The notes under the pieces are model-generated. The model saw nothing but the letters and a program-made list of their open reading frames with translations. It ran no database searches and was not told the origin of the DNA. Shown one piece after another: positions 11,925-23,205 of a stretch of DNA of 64,000 bases. Each line of letters begins with the position of its first letter. Within the stretch, counting starts at the first letter, position 1. A program made the position numbers and the translations under genes. Source of the DNA: Vombatus ursinus (Eukaryota > Chordata > Mammalia > Diprotodontia > Vombatidae); contig NW_020954557.1 of NCBI RefSeq assembly GCF_900497805.2, forward strand, positions 38,159,264 to 38,223,263, written 5' to 3'.

Positions 11925-12065
11925 GCAAGTATATATATATATATGGTTATATAGTTACATATATACAATATATTATATATATATATACACATATATACAC
12001 ACATATATACAGATGCACACATATACACATATATACACACATACAGATACACATATACATAGTTG
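11925..12065. repeat. TA/CA-rich microsatellite
   Basis: Mixed TATA, ATAC and CACA units, for example 'atatatacacatatatacac'. Confidence 0.9.
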
Positions 12066-12232
12066 TTTAATTTTTTTATATTTATTCATTTTGAACTTAA
12101 ATACAAAAAGATAAAAAAAAAACTTCCATGTACACAGCATAACATAAAAAGAATTCAATATAAAACCGTGAATTTCATATGGTTTACTTTTTTTAAAAAA
12201 AAACTATGTAATAAATACTAAACATCATTTTC

Positions 12233-12390
12233 CTTTTTTTTTTTTTTTTGGTGAGGCAATTGGGGTTAAGTGACTTGCCCAAGGTCACACAGCTAGTAAG
12301 TGTCAAGTGTTTGGGTCTGAGGTCACGTTTGAACTCAGGTCCTCGTGACTTCAAGGTTGGTGCTCTATCCACTGCGCCACGTAGCTGCCC
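12233..12390 (-). mobile_element. Young tRNA-derived SINE (WSINE1/SINE1_MD-like), antisense, with 15-bp TSD
   Basis: In reverse it has the head 'ggggcagctacgtggcgcag', the core, the 'cttaaccccaattgcctcac' end and a poly(A), seen as a T run at about 12237-12249. It is flanked by a perfect 15-bp target-site duplication, ctaaacatcattttc, at 12218-12232 and 12391-12405. The intact duplication and good match make it one of the youngest insertions here. Confidence 0.93.
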
Positions 12391-12714
12391 CTAAACATCA
12401 TTTTCAAAAGCTACACTGCTTTTCTATGTTTCCTTCTAAGTTCTTTTTGTTTCCTTTTTTTATTTTTTAACTTCATAAATTATGGGCGAGCTGCAATGGC
12501 TGCCTCTTTGCTCAACAGAATACAGATTACTCTTTGCTACTTTATTTTGAGAAGGGGTTGTAAAACTACTGGAAGTCTGTTAGGGTAGTTAATAGATGAT
12601 CTTTAACAATTCAATGCAAATTAATTTTTTATACAACCTTGAGCTTCAAAGGGCAGAAATGTGGGGAGAAAGGAGAGGAAAACCAACAGGAGAACTCTGT
12701 TTCCTGCCTCCCAA

Positions 12715-12905
12715 ACAGCTGCAACAATGAAAAAAGCACTGATTCTGGAATCAGAGGACCTGAATTCAAATCCTGATTCTAACACTTCTAACTGTGGGAT
12801 CTTGAGTAAGTTACTTAATGTTCCTGGGTCCTCATTTCCTGTCAAATAAAATGAGTTGTACTAGAGGACTTATGAAGTCCTTTCCAGCTCTTGATCTATG
12901 ATCCC
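12715..12905 (+). mobile_element. MIR/THER1-class CORE-SINE
   Basis: It has 'gcactgattctggaatcaga', 'tgaattcaaatcctgattct', 'gtaagttacttaatg' and 'ctagaggacttatgaagtcc' followed by 'tttccagctcttgatctatg', the full layout of this SINE class. Confidence 0.85.
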
Positions 12906-13014
12906 ATGAATTGTAGAGTCATGTCAGTCATAGTGAAATCCATCTGCTGGCCTGTCCATCCCCAAACTCTTCACCCTGTACCCCTGCCCAATGGAACAAC
13001 AGAATCACAGTGAA

Positions 13015-13230
13015 AGCCATAATGTATAGATTTATACTTGTGTATATTGTTGTTGTTTGTCCTGTATATGGCTTGTTTTGTATATATTGGTTTGCATGTT
13101 GTCTTCCCCCATTAAATTGTAAGCTCCTTGAGGGCAGGGACTGTCTTTTGCTTTTTTCATATCTCCAGCACTTAACACAGTTCCTGGAATGTAGTAGGCA
13201 CTTAATAAATGTTTATTGATTGATTAATAA
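13015..13230 (+). mobile_element. L2 3' end
   Basis: It has 'gcatgttgtcttcccccatt', 'gtaagctccttgagggcagg' and 'cttaataaatgtttattgat', an almost canonical L2 terminus. Confidence 0.92.
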
Positions 13231-13989
13231 GACTTAAATTTAGAGCATGTGTGACAGTTTTGCTAGTAGTTACTAATATTGTAGTATCGAAAACCCTCTT
13301 TCCAAAAATCCAAAAGGTATCTTTTTGCTTTCTCTGTTAGGTTTACCTTGGCTAAAAAAAAGTTCCTAATGATTAAAATGGATTTTTGAAATTCATCTTC
13401 TGTAATAGAGGTATCACTGTAGATGAAACTGTCTTTGGTGTCACCCAAATGCCTTTTTTCACCTTCTCTGACCCCATTATCAAGGTAATTTTGAAGACAT
13501 TCCACCCCTTATATGCTCATCTTTAGCCAATGACCTCAACCATTCACATAGTTGATGACTATCCTTCCAAAATGCAAAACAAAACTGAGCCTTTTGTAAT
13601 TCATAATCAGAGAGGAGAGGTCAGCTATGATTTTCTTCATGAATTGTCCACAGATAAATCATTAAGTGGTAGGACAAGAAAGCAGAGTATGGGCCATTTT
13701 CCCAATGTCCCTTACTTGCCTCTTCTCATCAGTCAGCTGAAGGAAGAAGGCAAAGAAGATAGCATGGCTGCTCCTAGCCAGATCTATTTACCTGAGGGGT
13801 TCTAGAAAACTAAACTTCTTCTGTCAATAGTTTGCCAAATCTATATAACCCAAATGTCCAAATAATACTGCCAAATCATGTTCAAAGGAGTCAAGTTATT
13901 ATCAGTTATTTAACTCACATTAAAAAAATACATAAACACAAAGACTTTTCCCTTAGTGTTGACCCAACCCTAAAGGACTATGGCTTTAG

Positions 13990-14220
13990 GTAAAGAAAAA
14001 CTTCCTAACAAAGCTACCTCAAAGTGTAATGGACAGCCTCCAGAGGTCATTTATTATCCTTACAAGAGACCAAGCAAAGACTGAGTTATTATTATATGTT
14101 ATTGGATAGGCCACAGAAGGGATTCTTGTTCAGATGGGCAGGTCCCCTTGTTTAGGGTTTAACTAAATGACTCTAAGGTTCTTTCCTTCTGTGAGATTCT
14201 GGGACTCTGTGAGAGCACAG
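13990..14220 (+). mobile_element. L3/CR1 LINE 3' end
   Basis: It has 'agaaaaacttcctaacaaag', 'gtgtaatggacagcctccag' and 'aggttctttccttctgtgag' followed by 'attctgggactctgtgag', matching the L3/CR1 3' end seen more clearly at 31.9 kb. Confidence 0.65.
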
Positions 14221-15335
14221 TTGAACTTCCTTTCCTTTTAATTGACTAACATGAAATGCAATTATCTATATTACAAATTAATCATTAAATGGAATTTAGG
14301 TGTTATATTTTGCATAGTTTTATAGTCAATCATATTGATGATAAGGCTGATAAACTTTTATTCTTCTAAAAGGAATGTTCCTTCCAAAAACCCATTTGGA
14401 TGAATCATAAGTCTTTTTCTATGTTTCATCACATATTTGATCCATTTTTAGAACTAAATTAATTCCCTCATCTACAATGTGTTGTTTCTTTTATCTTTGT
14501 TTCTGATTACTTCCCTGGGGGAAAAAAACAAAACAATGAGTTTTCCTGGTAACCCTGAAGAAATAATTCAATTACAGAAGGCCAGAAAGGCTTTTGCTTT
14601 GACTTTTAAAAGAAAAATGCTAACTCAGCTAATTTCTGATTATAAAACCCCTCTTATTAGAAATGCTATAAGGCATTAAGACACAGTTGGATGTTTTTCA
14701 ACCTCAAAGGTAAATGTGTTTTGAGTCTGGTAGACTTTCCCACAACTCCCCCCCCCCCCACTTTCCTCCCAACAGGGTGCAATAGTACTGGCATTTTCTG
14801 TGTGTCTAATGAACTTGCCTTTCTCTTTGTTTACTTCCTCGTTTCTACATCAGCATCATCCATCATGTCAGCAAAGTTCCAAGAATAAGGTTTGTAGTCA
14901 ATTGTGGCTTCCTAACCAAATGATAAGTATAGCACTGCACCAGATTCAGGCCTGAGTCATGAATGAAAAACTGAATTGAGGGAAAATTCTTACTTTTGAG
15001 CCATAGACAATGGCAGTGTAATTTTATTTCTAGGGAGCAGAGACGAGAAGAGAGTGGAGAGAGAAGGAAAGACAGTAACATTTGGTGTTTAGGGGAATTC
15101 GTTTTTGCTGTATTTTGTTTTACTTTTCATATTTGTGCCGTGTGATAAAATAGAGAACCAGAGTAGTAAAATCCAGTCCACTGCTGAATCTCTGGTTCCT
15201 TCTTTCCTGCCCTCAGGAAAATGTAAATTAGGGAAAGATTGAAGATTATATTCTAAATTCCCACTCTTCACCTCTACTCTTTCTTACTTCTCCAGTGGAG
15301 GCCCTGGTGCCCCAGAAAGAGGAAGTGACTAAGAG
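14221..15335. other. Unassigned intronic DNA
   Basis: No recognised repeat apart from a C run at about 14747-14760 ('tccccccccccca'). Confidence 0.5.
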
Positions 15336-15339
15336 TTAG

Positions 15340-15475
15340 AGGAAATAGTCCTGGCTCTGGCGCTCACTCATTATTAGAATGGTAGGCAAGTGTCTCATCT
15401 GCAAAATGGAAAGGTTAAACTGAACAACTGCTAAGTTCCTTCTAGCTTCAACCTTGAATTAATATGGAAGAACAG
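15340..15475 (+). mobile_element. MIR fragment
   Basis: It has 'tcctggctctggcgctcact', 'tgtctcatctgcaaaatgga' and 'aagttccttctagcttcaac'. Confidence 0.6.
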
Positions 15476-15599
15476 TCTGTGATATTCAGATTGCTTTGTT
15501 CATCTTTGGAGCACTAAATAATCTCTTCCATTTGAGTTAGTAGTCATCATTCTCATAGATCCTTCTAATCATTCTAGTTTGTCTAACTGTCCACCCAAG

Positions 15600-15885
15600 T
15601 TCCAAAGTAATCTTATAGGATGATGGGATTTAGAGACAAGGAAATTTTGTGATCACTTAAAATAGGGGTAGGGAACCTGCAGCCTTGAGGCCACATACTC
15701 AAGGCCGCAGGTTCCCCATCCCTGATCTGGTCCAACCATTTCATTTTACCAATGAGAAGATTGAGACCCAAAAAGATAAAAGGATTTGTCCTAGACCAAA
15801 TGAATAAGAAGCATAGATCAGGGATTTAAACCCAGAACCTTTGATTCCAAATATAGTCAATGACTCTACCTGTTTTGGTAGATTT
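15600..15885 (-). mobile_element. MIR, antisense, split by a small palindromic insert
   Basis: Antisense MIR body at 15720-15885 ('ccatttcattttaccaatga', 'aagattgagacccaaaaaga'), with a likely left part at 15600-15660. A 63-bp palindromic element at 15663-15725 sits between them. Confidence 0.6.
15663..15725. mobile_element. Small palindromic MITE remnant
   Basis: The left arm 'taggggtagggaacctgc' and right arm 'gcaggttccccatccctg' are imperfect inverted repeats around a short GC-rich loop, 'agccttgaggcc..ctcaaggcc'. The 'aggggtrgggaacctgc' ends resemble hAT-type terminal repeats. No clear target-site duplication was found. Confidence 0.6.
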
Positions 15886-15954
15886 TGAGATTTACAGGTA
15901 AAAGACAGTCTAAACCAGCTAATAGATACATGCAGTTCTAAGAGTGGCTATCTG

Positions 15955-16180
15955 TCATACTTGCTAGGTGCTGGAATTGGAGTTAGGAAAACCTGGATTC
16001 AAATCCTACCTCTGACACTTACTAGCAGTGTGACCCTGGGCAAGTCACTTAAACTCTATGTGTTTTCTAAAACTCTTTATAAGAGTTTTCTTGTGTGTAA
16101 AATGGAACCTCAACAGGGTTGTTGTGAGAATAAAAAAAGATGATGTAAAACTCTGTAAACTTTAAACGTAAGGTAATTTA
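15955..16180 (+). mobile_element. MIR/CORE-SINE
   Basis: It has 'tggattcaaatcctacctct', 'gtgaccctgggcaagtcact' and 'agggttgttgtgagaataaa'. Confidence 0.8.
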
Positions 16181-16744
16181 CCATTGTATTTAGAAAATGA
16201 GAGATAGAAGAAACTTAGACTGGTTTTTCCCTTTCCTTCTCTTGCTGGGTTCTTGTGTGGTTCTAGAGACATATACACATAAACAGCTGCCAGTTCTATA
16301 CCTGAGCATTCTGATGCTATATTTTATATTCCCAAAGGGGAGATGTCTTGGGTAATAGTGGGAATTCTCCCATTGGGTTTCTATACTCTTATATATACCC
16401 AGGAAGAGAAAAAAAGATGCCCTGGTCTGGGAGGAAGGCTCTTTTCCTTCTTTCCTTACAGTCATACACCCAAGGATGAGGTGACAGCCTGACTATAGTT
16501 AAGTTGTTTTAATGAGTCAGAATTCTGGTCAAAGCAGATCATTTAAATGAAAAGAGCATCTTCATAGTTTGTTGTTAGGAAAGAATGGTAGCAAGTAAGC
16601 TGACAAGTTTCTATCTTCTTTTTTCACTTAAGAGTAATAAAAACTAAAAAAGAAGTTTGAAGTATCTCTAGCAGAAAACATTTTTATGGTATTAATCAGG
16701 ACATGTCCCTCAATAGGAGCCAATTAGGAAGTTTCTGAAGAATT

Positions 16745-17955
16745 TTCCCATCAATAGTTGGCAAGCATTTATTAAGCACCCACTATGTGCAGAACACTGT
16801 GTCATTTGATGGGGGAAATACAAAGATTAGCTAAAACATGGTCCCTGCCCTAGTGGAGCTTATAAGGTACTTAATATATACATAAATGAAATGCAAATAG
16901 AATCCTGCAGGAGACCCAAAGGAGAAGTGATTGTTACCAACTTGGGAATTAAGAGAAAGCTTCCTGGAGGGGTTGATTCTGATAGTAAAAAGAGTGTTGG
17001 ACTTAAGATTCAGAAGTCCCATGTTCAAATTCTGCCTTTGTTACCATCTGTACCATTCATAATATTTTCCTGGCATTCATAGAACATCAAAAGCAAAGTG
17101 ACAGGAAGATGGAGAAACACAGGGGATGTCCGAGTGATGATGAACAGTCCACTTTGGCTAGAGCATAGAATAAGGGGGTAGAAATCATGTGAAATAAGGC
17201 CACAATAGATTTTAAAGGCCTTAAAATTCCAGGCTGGGTACTAAGTAGGTAAAAGGGAACACTGAAATATTTTGAGCAAGAGAGTAACATAACCAGATCT
17301 CTACATAAGAAAGATTTGTCTGGCAGCCATCTCTTCTGGGAAGAGGAGAATGTAGAACAGAAAAGATGTTAGCAAACTATTATTCTAATATAATAATTCA
17401 GGCAGTTAACAATGAAAGCTGATAGGGCAGGGTCAGGGGGCAGGAGGAAGAGATGCAGAAAATATTTCCAAGGTAGGCAGGCTGGTTGGCCATCACTGTC
17501 ATCATAACTGCTGACATCTGTGCAGTGATTTAAGGTTTGTGGGTCCATGCATACATTCTCTCATTTGGTCCTCACTCTGATTGGATATGAGGTGAGGAAA
17601 AAAGAAGCAAAGATAACATCAAGATTTCAAACCTTGGTGACTGAGCGAATGGTGGTGCCATTTTCAGAAATAGAACTAGAGGAACAGGTTTCAGAGAGAG
17701 ACTTAAACCTCAGTTTTACACATATTAAATGTTAAGGGCCATCTAGGGTAGATAGCCCATGTAGGGTAAATTGGAGCAGCCCATTCAGAGCTCTGGTGAG
17801 AGAGAGGTCAGGCTTGTAAATACAAATTTTAGAATCATCTGCAGAGAGGAGGTAGTCAAAGCTCTGAAATTGAATAAGATGGCAGGCTGGGAAAAAAATA
17901 CAGAGACAAAAGAAAGCCAAAGACAGAAGCTTAGAGAACCTCTACCTTTAAGGGG
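16745..17955 (-). mobile_element. L2 LINE, antisense, fragmented
   Basis: Three stretches read as reversed L2. 16745-16865 is the 3' end ('gcaagcatttattaagcacc', 'tccctgccctagtggagctt'). 17200-17350 has 'agagagtaacataaccagat' and 'gatttgtctggcagccatc'. 17575-17950 has 'tgattggatatgaggtgagg', 'gaatggtggtgccattttca' and 'gaatcatctgcagagagg'. A MIR-like piece lies at 16970-17060 and another at 17480-17575. Confidence 0.75.
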
Positions 17956-18139
17956 TTAGTAACAGGATGAGGAATGGTCATTTCTTCTTCCTGATAAGAT
18001 AACCAGTGCAAAACCTAAAAGCAATGTACATGACTCATTCTTTGCCCTAGTAATATTCCATGGTCCCCAATTTTCTTTGGTTGAATTGAACTTATGGGTT
18101 AGATTCACAATGGAATTAACTTTTTTTGGAGGGAGGAGA

Positions 18140-18315
18140 GACTTTGGACCTGTGATTTCATCAGTAAAGGGTGGACTCCCAGGATGGAAATCCTATAGTC
18201 ATAGAGAGTTAGTTGCCTAGGGCATCAAGAGGTTAAGTGACTAACCCAGGATCACACTGCCAGTATGTAAAACCTAGATCTTTCTAATTCCAAAGTCAGT
18301 CCTCTGTACATTACA
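18140..18315 (-). mobile_element. THER1-type CORE-SINE, antisense
   Basis: It has 'tttggacctgtgatttcatc', 'catagagagttagttgccta' and 'gaggttaagtgactaaccca'. The same family recurs at 22985 and 50750. Confidence 0.7.
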
Positions 18316-18420
18316 ATATGCTGACTTTCATAATTTATACTGTATAGAAATTTACCTATACCTATAGTAAACACTAGGCCTAGAGAAAAATATTTTACTG
18401 TTGCAATTCTGTGCCTCAGA

Positions 18421-18645
18421 TGGAGAAGGAAGCAAGGAAGAAAAAGGAAGGAAGAAAGGAAGGAAGGAAGGAAGAAAGGAAGGAAGGAAGGAAGGAAGGG
18501 AGGGAGGGAGGAAGGGAGGGAGGGAGAGAGGGAGAGAGGGAGAGAGAGAGGGATGAAGGAAGACAAACTGAGAGAGAAAAAGAAAGAGAAAGAAAGAGAG
18601 AGGAAGAAAAAGTAGAGAGGAAGAAAAAAAAAAGAAAATGAGAAA
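18421..18645 (+). repeat. GGAA/GA-rich purine tract
   Basis: About 225 bp of almost pure purine on the + strand: (GGAA)n, then (GGGA)n, then GA-rich. Long open frames on both strands are low-complexity artefacts. Confidence 0.97.
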
Positions 18646-19485
18646 ATACTCCCCCAAAGTGTTTTCATTCAACAAAGGGAGAAACAACTAGTAGAACAAA
18701 GAGCCAAGATAGAAGTAAAGAAATTTATTTGGGGGAAAGCCAAATAAACTCAAATGGTTTAAGGAATAAATTGGTGGATTAATTCGAATCATGGCCAGGT
18801 GCTATGAATATAATTCAGTAAATGCTCAGGAACCTGCCAAGAAAGAGAAAAATGTGTTGCTTTTGAGATCATTTCCCAGCAGTTTCATAAAAGAAAACTG
18901 ATTACAGGAATTTAATAAGTAAAACAGAGCCAGAAATATAGTAATCAAATGAGTTTTTAATTACATTTTAGGCAGGAAAAAAAATTCCAATTTGTACTCC
19001 TGGGATCAAAAAAAAAAGTCCTAGAGAAATGCTTTTGTAGCTTGAAAATAAAATAAACACTAATTTCCATAGGAATTATCCTAGTCAGTTTAATTAAAAG
19101 ACTTGATCAGAATGAAGAGCAACCCAAGCCAAACTATACTAAATACAGCAGCGGCAGTTGCTGTATCACATAAATGTCAGAATGAAGACTCCCTACTGAG
19201 AGTGCAGAAAACGTCCACCGTGAGTGCTTCTCACAGAAATAAAAGGAATTTCAGTTACTACCTAAGGAAGGGGAAGTTGGTGTGATTTCTTATCAGATAG
19301 AAGTATGAGTGCATTGGATTATAAAACAGATGTTTTCTTTGTTGGAAGGAAAGGAATACTTTTCACTGTTGGCAGAAAATACTATGCTTAGGCCGTGTAG
19401 AACTGGAGAGGTAGCTCTGTCACGATGATGAAAGCTCTTTAAAAGAAAGATCTTTAAAAACTCGGCACTGGCCTGCGTCACAGGA
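18646..19485. other. Unassigned intronic DNA
   Basis: No recognised repeat or exon. Confidence 0.5.
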
Positions 19486-19486
19486 T

Positions 19487-19640
19487 CATGGACCTAGAAC
19501 TAAAAGGGACTTCAGAGACCTTCTAGTCCAAACCCCTTATTTTACCAATGAGGGACCTGAGGCCCAAGGAGGTTAAGAAAATTGCCCCAGATCGCTCTGG
19601 TAGTAAGCTGAGAAGTGGTCGATGATGTCCTTTCTATTAT
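19487..19640 (-). mobile_element. MIR3-like CORE-SINE, antisense
   Basis: It has 'ctagtccaaaccccttattt', 'taccaatgagggacctgagg' and 'cccaaggaggttaag'. Confidence 0.8.
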
Positions 19641-19710
19641 ATAGGATGCTGCTGCTGTTGTCAGTATCTGGATATGCGCTTTAAGTTGTTTTTCTAGTAA
19701 TAGCTCTCAT

Positions 19711-19742
19711 TTAGATGATGATGATGGTGATGATGATGACAT
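19711..19742 (+). repeat. (GAT)n short tandem repeat
   Basis: 'gatgatgatgatggtgatga' and continuation. Confidence 0.9.
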
Positions 19743-20269
19743 TTTTATTAAGCCCCAAAATTTACTATATGCTTTAGAGGTGATGTAATTACATGCAGAC
19801 GTTCATATCTCACCAGTCTCCCTTGCGACTCATAGACTACTTCTAGACTCATCCCTAGGATTAGGGGTACAGTCTGTTACCATAGAAATGAGTGGAGTTG
19901 ACTGGCTCAAATGAGAAAAAGGTGACTCACTCAGAATTCTAACTACTCACTCAACCAGGCACCAGGGGATTCAGAGAGAGGAATGTTCTTCTCTTAGTTA
20001 CTTTTCCTGCTTTGTCTCAGTGCTTCCTGGCACCACACTCTCTCAGTTATACATTATTTATCTGTGGTTTCAGAGAGGAATGTGCCTCACAAAGTGTAGT
20101 TTGAACATTGTCAGTATCCCTGGGAGGAAGATATTTATAAAGGAAGTTCCAGAGTATGAGAACTTACCCTAGTTTGATGATAATGGCCAACGCACTCCTG
20201 ATTCCCTTAGTATTTTAAACCTTCAATATTTTCCTCCTCAGTACACAGGATACTTATTGATCCATAATT

Positions 20270-20385
20270 TGTTCAGCTAAAGTTTATGAAGTATCTGCCA
20301 TGTACAAGGAACTTCATGGGTACCAAGAGAATGACAATAGTCTCTGCCCTTACAAAGCTCAGTCTAGCAAAATGTGTGTTTATTA
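20270..20385 (-). mobile_element. L2 3' end, antisense, diverged
   Basis: It has 'agtatctgccatgtacaagg' and 'gtctctgcccttacaaagct'. Confidence 0.6.
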
Positions 20386-20504
20386 AACTGAAGACTTTTA
20401 ATTCTTGAAAAGAGAGCCTTCTAATCATTCAAGCTGTAAGGCCAACCACTGTTTCACATATTGCAAGAACATGGCTGATTGTTGGCAAGGATATTAAAGT
20501 CAAT

Positions 20505-20630
20505 TCACAAACTTGGAGCCAAAAGAGAATAGGTCATCCACTCCAACACCCTTATTTTATGGTGAAAAATTGAAGGCCATGGAGGGGAGGGTTGAATACA
20601 CATCTTCCAACTCTAGAGGGGGTGTCCGTC
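20505..20630 (-). mobile_element. MIR fragment, antisense
   Basis: It has 'ggtcatccactccaacaccc' followed by 'ttattttatggtgaaaaatt'. Confidence 0.5.
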
Positions 20631-20635
20631 CACTT

Positions 20636-20880
20636 TTTGTCATTTTCCAGTTGTATCTGATTCTTCATGACCCTATTTGGGTTTGGTTTTGTTTTTTGCA
20701 AAGATACTGGAGTGGTTTGCCATTTCCTTCTTCAGCCCATTTTACAGATGAGGAAATTGAGACAAACAGGGTTAAGTGATTTGCCCAGGGTCACACAGCT
20801 AGTCAGTGTCTGAGGGACTTGAACTTGGGTCCTCCTGACTCCAGGCCCAGCACACTATCCACTGCACCACCCAGCTGCCC
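20636..20880 (-). mobile_element. MAR1-type tRNA-RTE SINE, antisense
   Basis: It has 'attttccagttgtatctgat', 'aaagatactggagtggtttg', 'gatttgcccagggtcacaca' and 'actatccactgcaccaccca', ending in 'gctgccc'. Confidence 0.93.
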
Positions 20881-21027
20881 TTAATGCTTATATCCACTGT
20901 ACCAAGAATCTCTGCAGTTTTTCATGTTTGACATATTGTTTATTTCCCTTCTTCTTGTCTTTCTGTGAATTCGACCCTCTGTATTATGTTCTGAAAACTC
21001 ATTTATAATTACTTATGCTGTAATTAT

Positions 21028-21070
21028 ATGCTATTATATATATATATATACACACACACACATATAATAC
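21028..21070. repeat. (TA)n(CA)n microsatellite
   Basis: 'tatatatatatacacacaca'. Confidence 0.9.
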
Positions 21071-21309
21071 ATTAAGGGGCAGAGATCCCTGTCTTATACT
21101 GGATTTTCCACCTCAGAACTTCCTCCATAAGATCCCTGATATTACAAATGACAGATACACCAAGTAATTTCACCAAGTTATTTTTTTCCTTTCCGCTAAA
21201 GACATCCCAGACATTTCCCAGCCACTCAAGAGAACTGGAGTTGTGAATGGCTTTTCACCTCCACTCTCTACTCCTTCATATTACTGCCAAATAGAACTTA
21301 CACACATAG

Positions 21310-21490
21310 TCATAATAAAAATAACTCACATTTATGTGGTGCTTTAAGATTTGCAAAACACTTTCAACCTGTAAATCTGTTAAGAGAGGGAGTAGAAATA
21401 CTATTATTTTCCTTTTATAGCTGTCTTTCCCAATATCCCAGAACTAGTAAGTGTTAGAGACTCCAGGTTCTCCTAAATCCAGATTCAACA
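21310..21490 (-). mobile_element. MIR, antisense
   Basis: It has 'ctcacatttatgtggtgctt' followed by 'taagatttgcaaaacacttt', and later 'cagaactagtaagtgttaga'. Confidence 0.75.
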
Positions 21491-21542
21491 GTGTATCTAG
21501 TAAACCATATCTCTGTCTACTCTACTACCACAGAGTGTAACT

Positions 21543-21563
21543 TTATACACACACACACACACA
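21543..21563 (+). repeat. (CA)n microsatellite, short
   Basis: A CA run directly before one copy of the local duplication. Confidence 0.85.
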
Positions 21564-21577
21564 TATACATAGGCCAC

Positions 21578-21820
21578 AATGGTGGGGAGTGAGCCACCTT
21601 TATCTGTGCAATTTGCTGATTTTATTCCTACTGCTACAAAAGACACAAAAAGGTGCTTAATAAATACTTTTTGATATTTTACTAGCCAAAAGAGCAACTT
21701 TCTTTGGAATTCATCCTGAAGGTTACCTAGCATTATCAGTGAAAAGTAAAAGAAAACATGGCTAGAGGAAAAAATAATGGGTTAAATTTGCTTGAATTCA
21801 TGTTTGAAATTCATTCATTC
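21578..21820 (+). repeat. Local direct repeat, copy A
   Basis: It starts 'aatggtggggagtgagccac' and shares nearly its whole length with 22604-22835. The first ~110 bp are very similar and the rest more diverged, with small indels. The family is unknown. The stretch 'gcttaataaatacttttt' is vaguely L2-like. Confidence 0.8.
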
Positions 21821-21835
21821 AAGCTCATGTGACTG

Positions 21836-22235
21836 ACATTCAAGGCCCTCCAAAATCTGACACCACTATTCCTTATCTCAAATGACTCCTTATCCCAAAC
21901 TAGACTACCTGCCTTCTCCTCATCCTTCACTTTCCTGCCTGTGCATTCTTCCCCAAACTCTGCCCACAGAAATCCTATTCATCCTTGAAAGCCTAGATCA
22001 AATGTCGGCTCCTTCATTAAGTCTTCCCTTCCCTGATTTCACCAACAATAATGGCCTTTAACTTCTCAAACTCTATATGGTACTTTATATGCATAAATTT
22101 AACCCATTTGTGATATATTATTTTGTACTAGTTTCTTGTGTGTCTTGTACCCCTTTTAGATTGTAAGGTCTATGAAAACAGGGACCATTTAATCTCTGCA
22201 TTGTATCTCCTATCTGAGAATGAATGGACTCCTTT
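21836..22235 (+). mobile_element. L2 LINE 3' part
   Basis: It has 'aaggccctccaaaatctgac', 'gaaagcctagatcaaatgtc' and 'agattgtaaggtctatgaaa' followed by 'acagggaccatt'. The extreme 3' tail is eroded. Confidence 0.8.
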
Positions 22236-22603
22236 TAAGTGCAAGGAATATTGAAACATCTTATGTAAAAGTATAATTCACCCTGACTAGTTATACAGTG
22301 TGTCTTGACACTTAAACATATGTGACAGATGTGAATATAAAGGTTTCTTATTTCAACAAGGTATTAAGAGAGTCTTCTGATTTGAAAATAGCCCATCCAA
22401 TAGAAATAAACGTCCAAGGATCTGCAAGCTTTCACCTGATTTGATCTATTCATGAATTACTGTTATAAAAACACCTCCATATCAATACGTTTTAAAAGCC
22501 CAGATAATAGTGCTATCATTGTCTCTTTAATCCTAGCCATGCTTCAAAAGGATAAGATTGTCATAAAAGTCTTTCTTATTTATCTGCTATCATGCTGTCC
22601 AGA

Positions 22604-22835
22604 AAATGATGGGGAGAGAGAGCCACCTTTATCTGTGCAATTTGCTCAGATGATTTTATTCCTACTGTTACAAAAGACACAAAAGAGGAGCTTAATAAAT
22701 ACTTTTTGATATTTTACTAGCCAAAGAGCTATGTTCTTTTGACTTCATCTTGGAGGTCACCTGACATCACTAATGAAAAGTAAAAAAAAAAAAAAATTGA
22801 CTGAAGGGAAGAAGAGTGGGTTTGAAATTCATGCT
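22604..22835 (+). repeat. Local direct repeat, copy B
   Basis: It starts 'aaatgatggggagagagagc' and is the partner of 21578-21820, in the same orientation, about 1026 bp downstream. It contains 'ccacctttatctgtgcaatt' and 'tactttttgatattttacta', both shared exactly with copy A. It ends near an A-rich run at 22783-22797. Confidence 0.8.
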
Positions 22836-22979
22836 TCTCAGTCTCAGAAATAGAAGCAACCCTGAGCCCACCGACTTTGATTCTATCCCTCCTTCAGAAG
22901 CTTCTGTCGGCAAGCTGCTTCCTAGACTACCACGTGAGTCTTAGACACATGCTTATTACCACTTATTCAACAATTTGGG

Positions 22980-23205
22980 AGGTCCAGACCTGTGATTTCA
23001 TTGGAGAGAGCTCATGTTGAGCAAATGCCCTTTACCAATGCAGACTGTTCTGCAACATAGGGCTTTCCCGAGTTTCCAGGGGACATTGAAAGGTTAAGTC
23101 ACTTACCCAGAATTATATAGCTGTATGTCTCAGACTTGGACCTGGAACTCAGGACATCCTGACTCTGAGGCCACCGCGCTATGTGTACTACTCCACGCTT
23201 ATTTA
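22980..23205 (-). mobile_element. THER1-type CORE-SINE, antisense
   Basis: It has 'cagacctgtgatttcattgg', 'taccaatgcagactgttctg' and 'gaaaggttaagtcacttacc'. It lies about 160 bp before the PDE11A exon. Confidence 0.75.

Noticed and set aside
13263-13805. Opposed open frames of 80 (-) and 91 (+) codons, the first with an amphipathic-looking sequence (KAKRYLLDFWKEGFRYYN)
   Set aside because: No family recognised, no splice signals or codon pattern to support an exon, and the frame does not continue upstream. It could be a decayed transposon piece, but evidence is lacking.
18252-18687. Long open frames over the GGAA tract on both strands
   Set aside because: Low-complexity products of a simple repeat.
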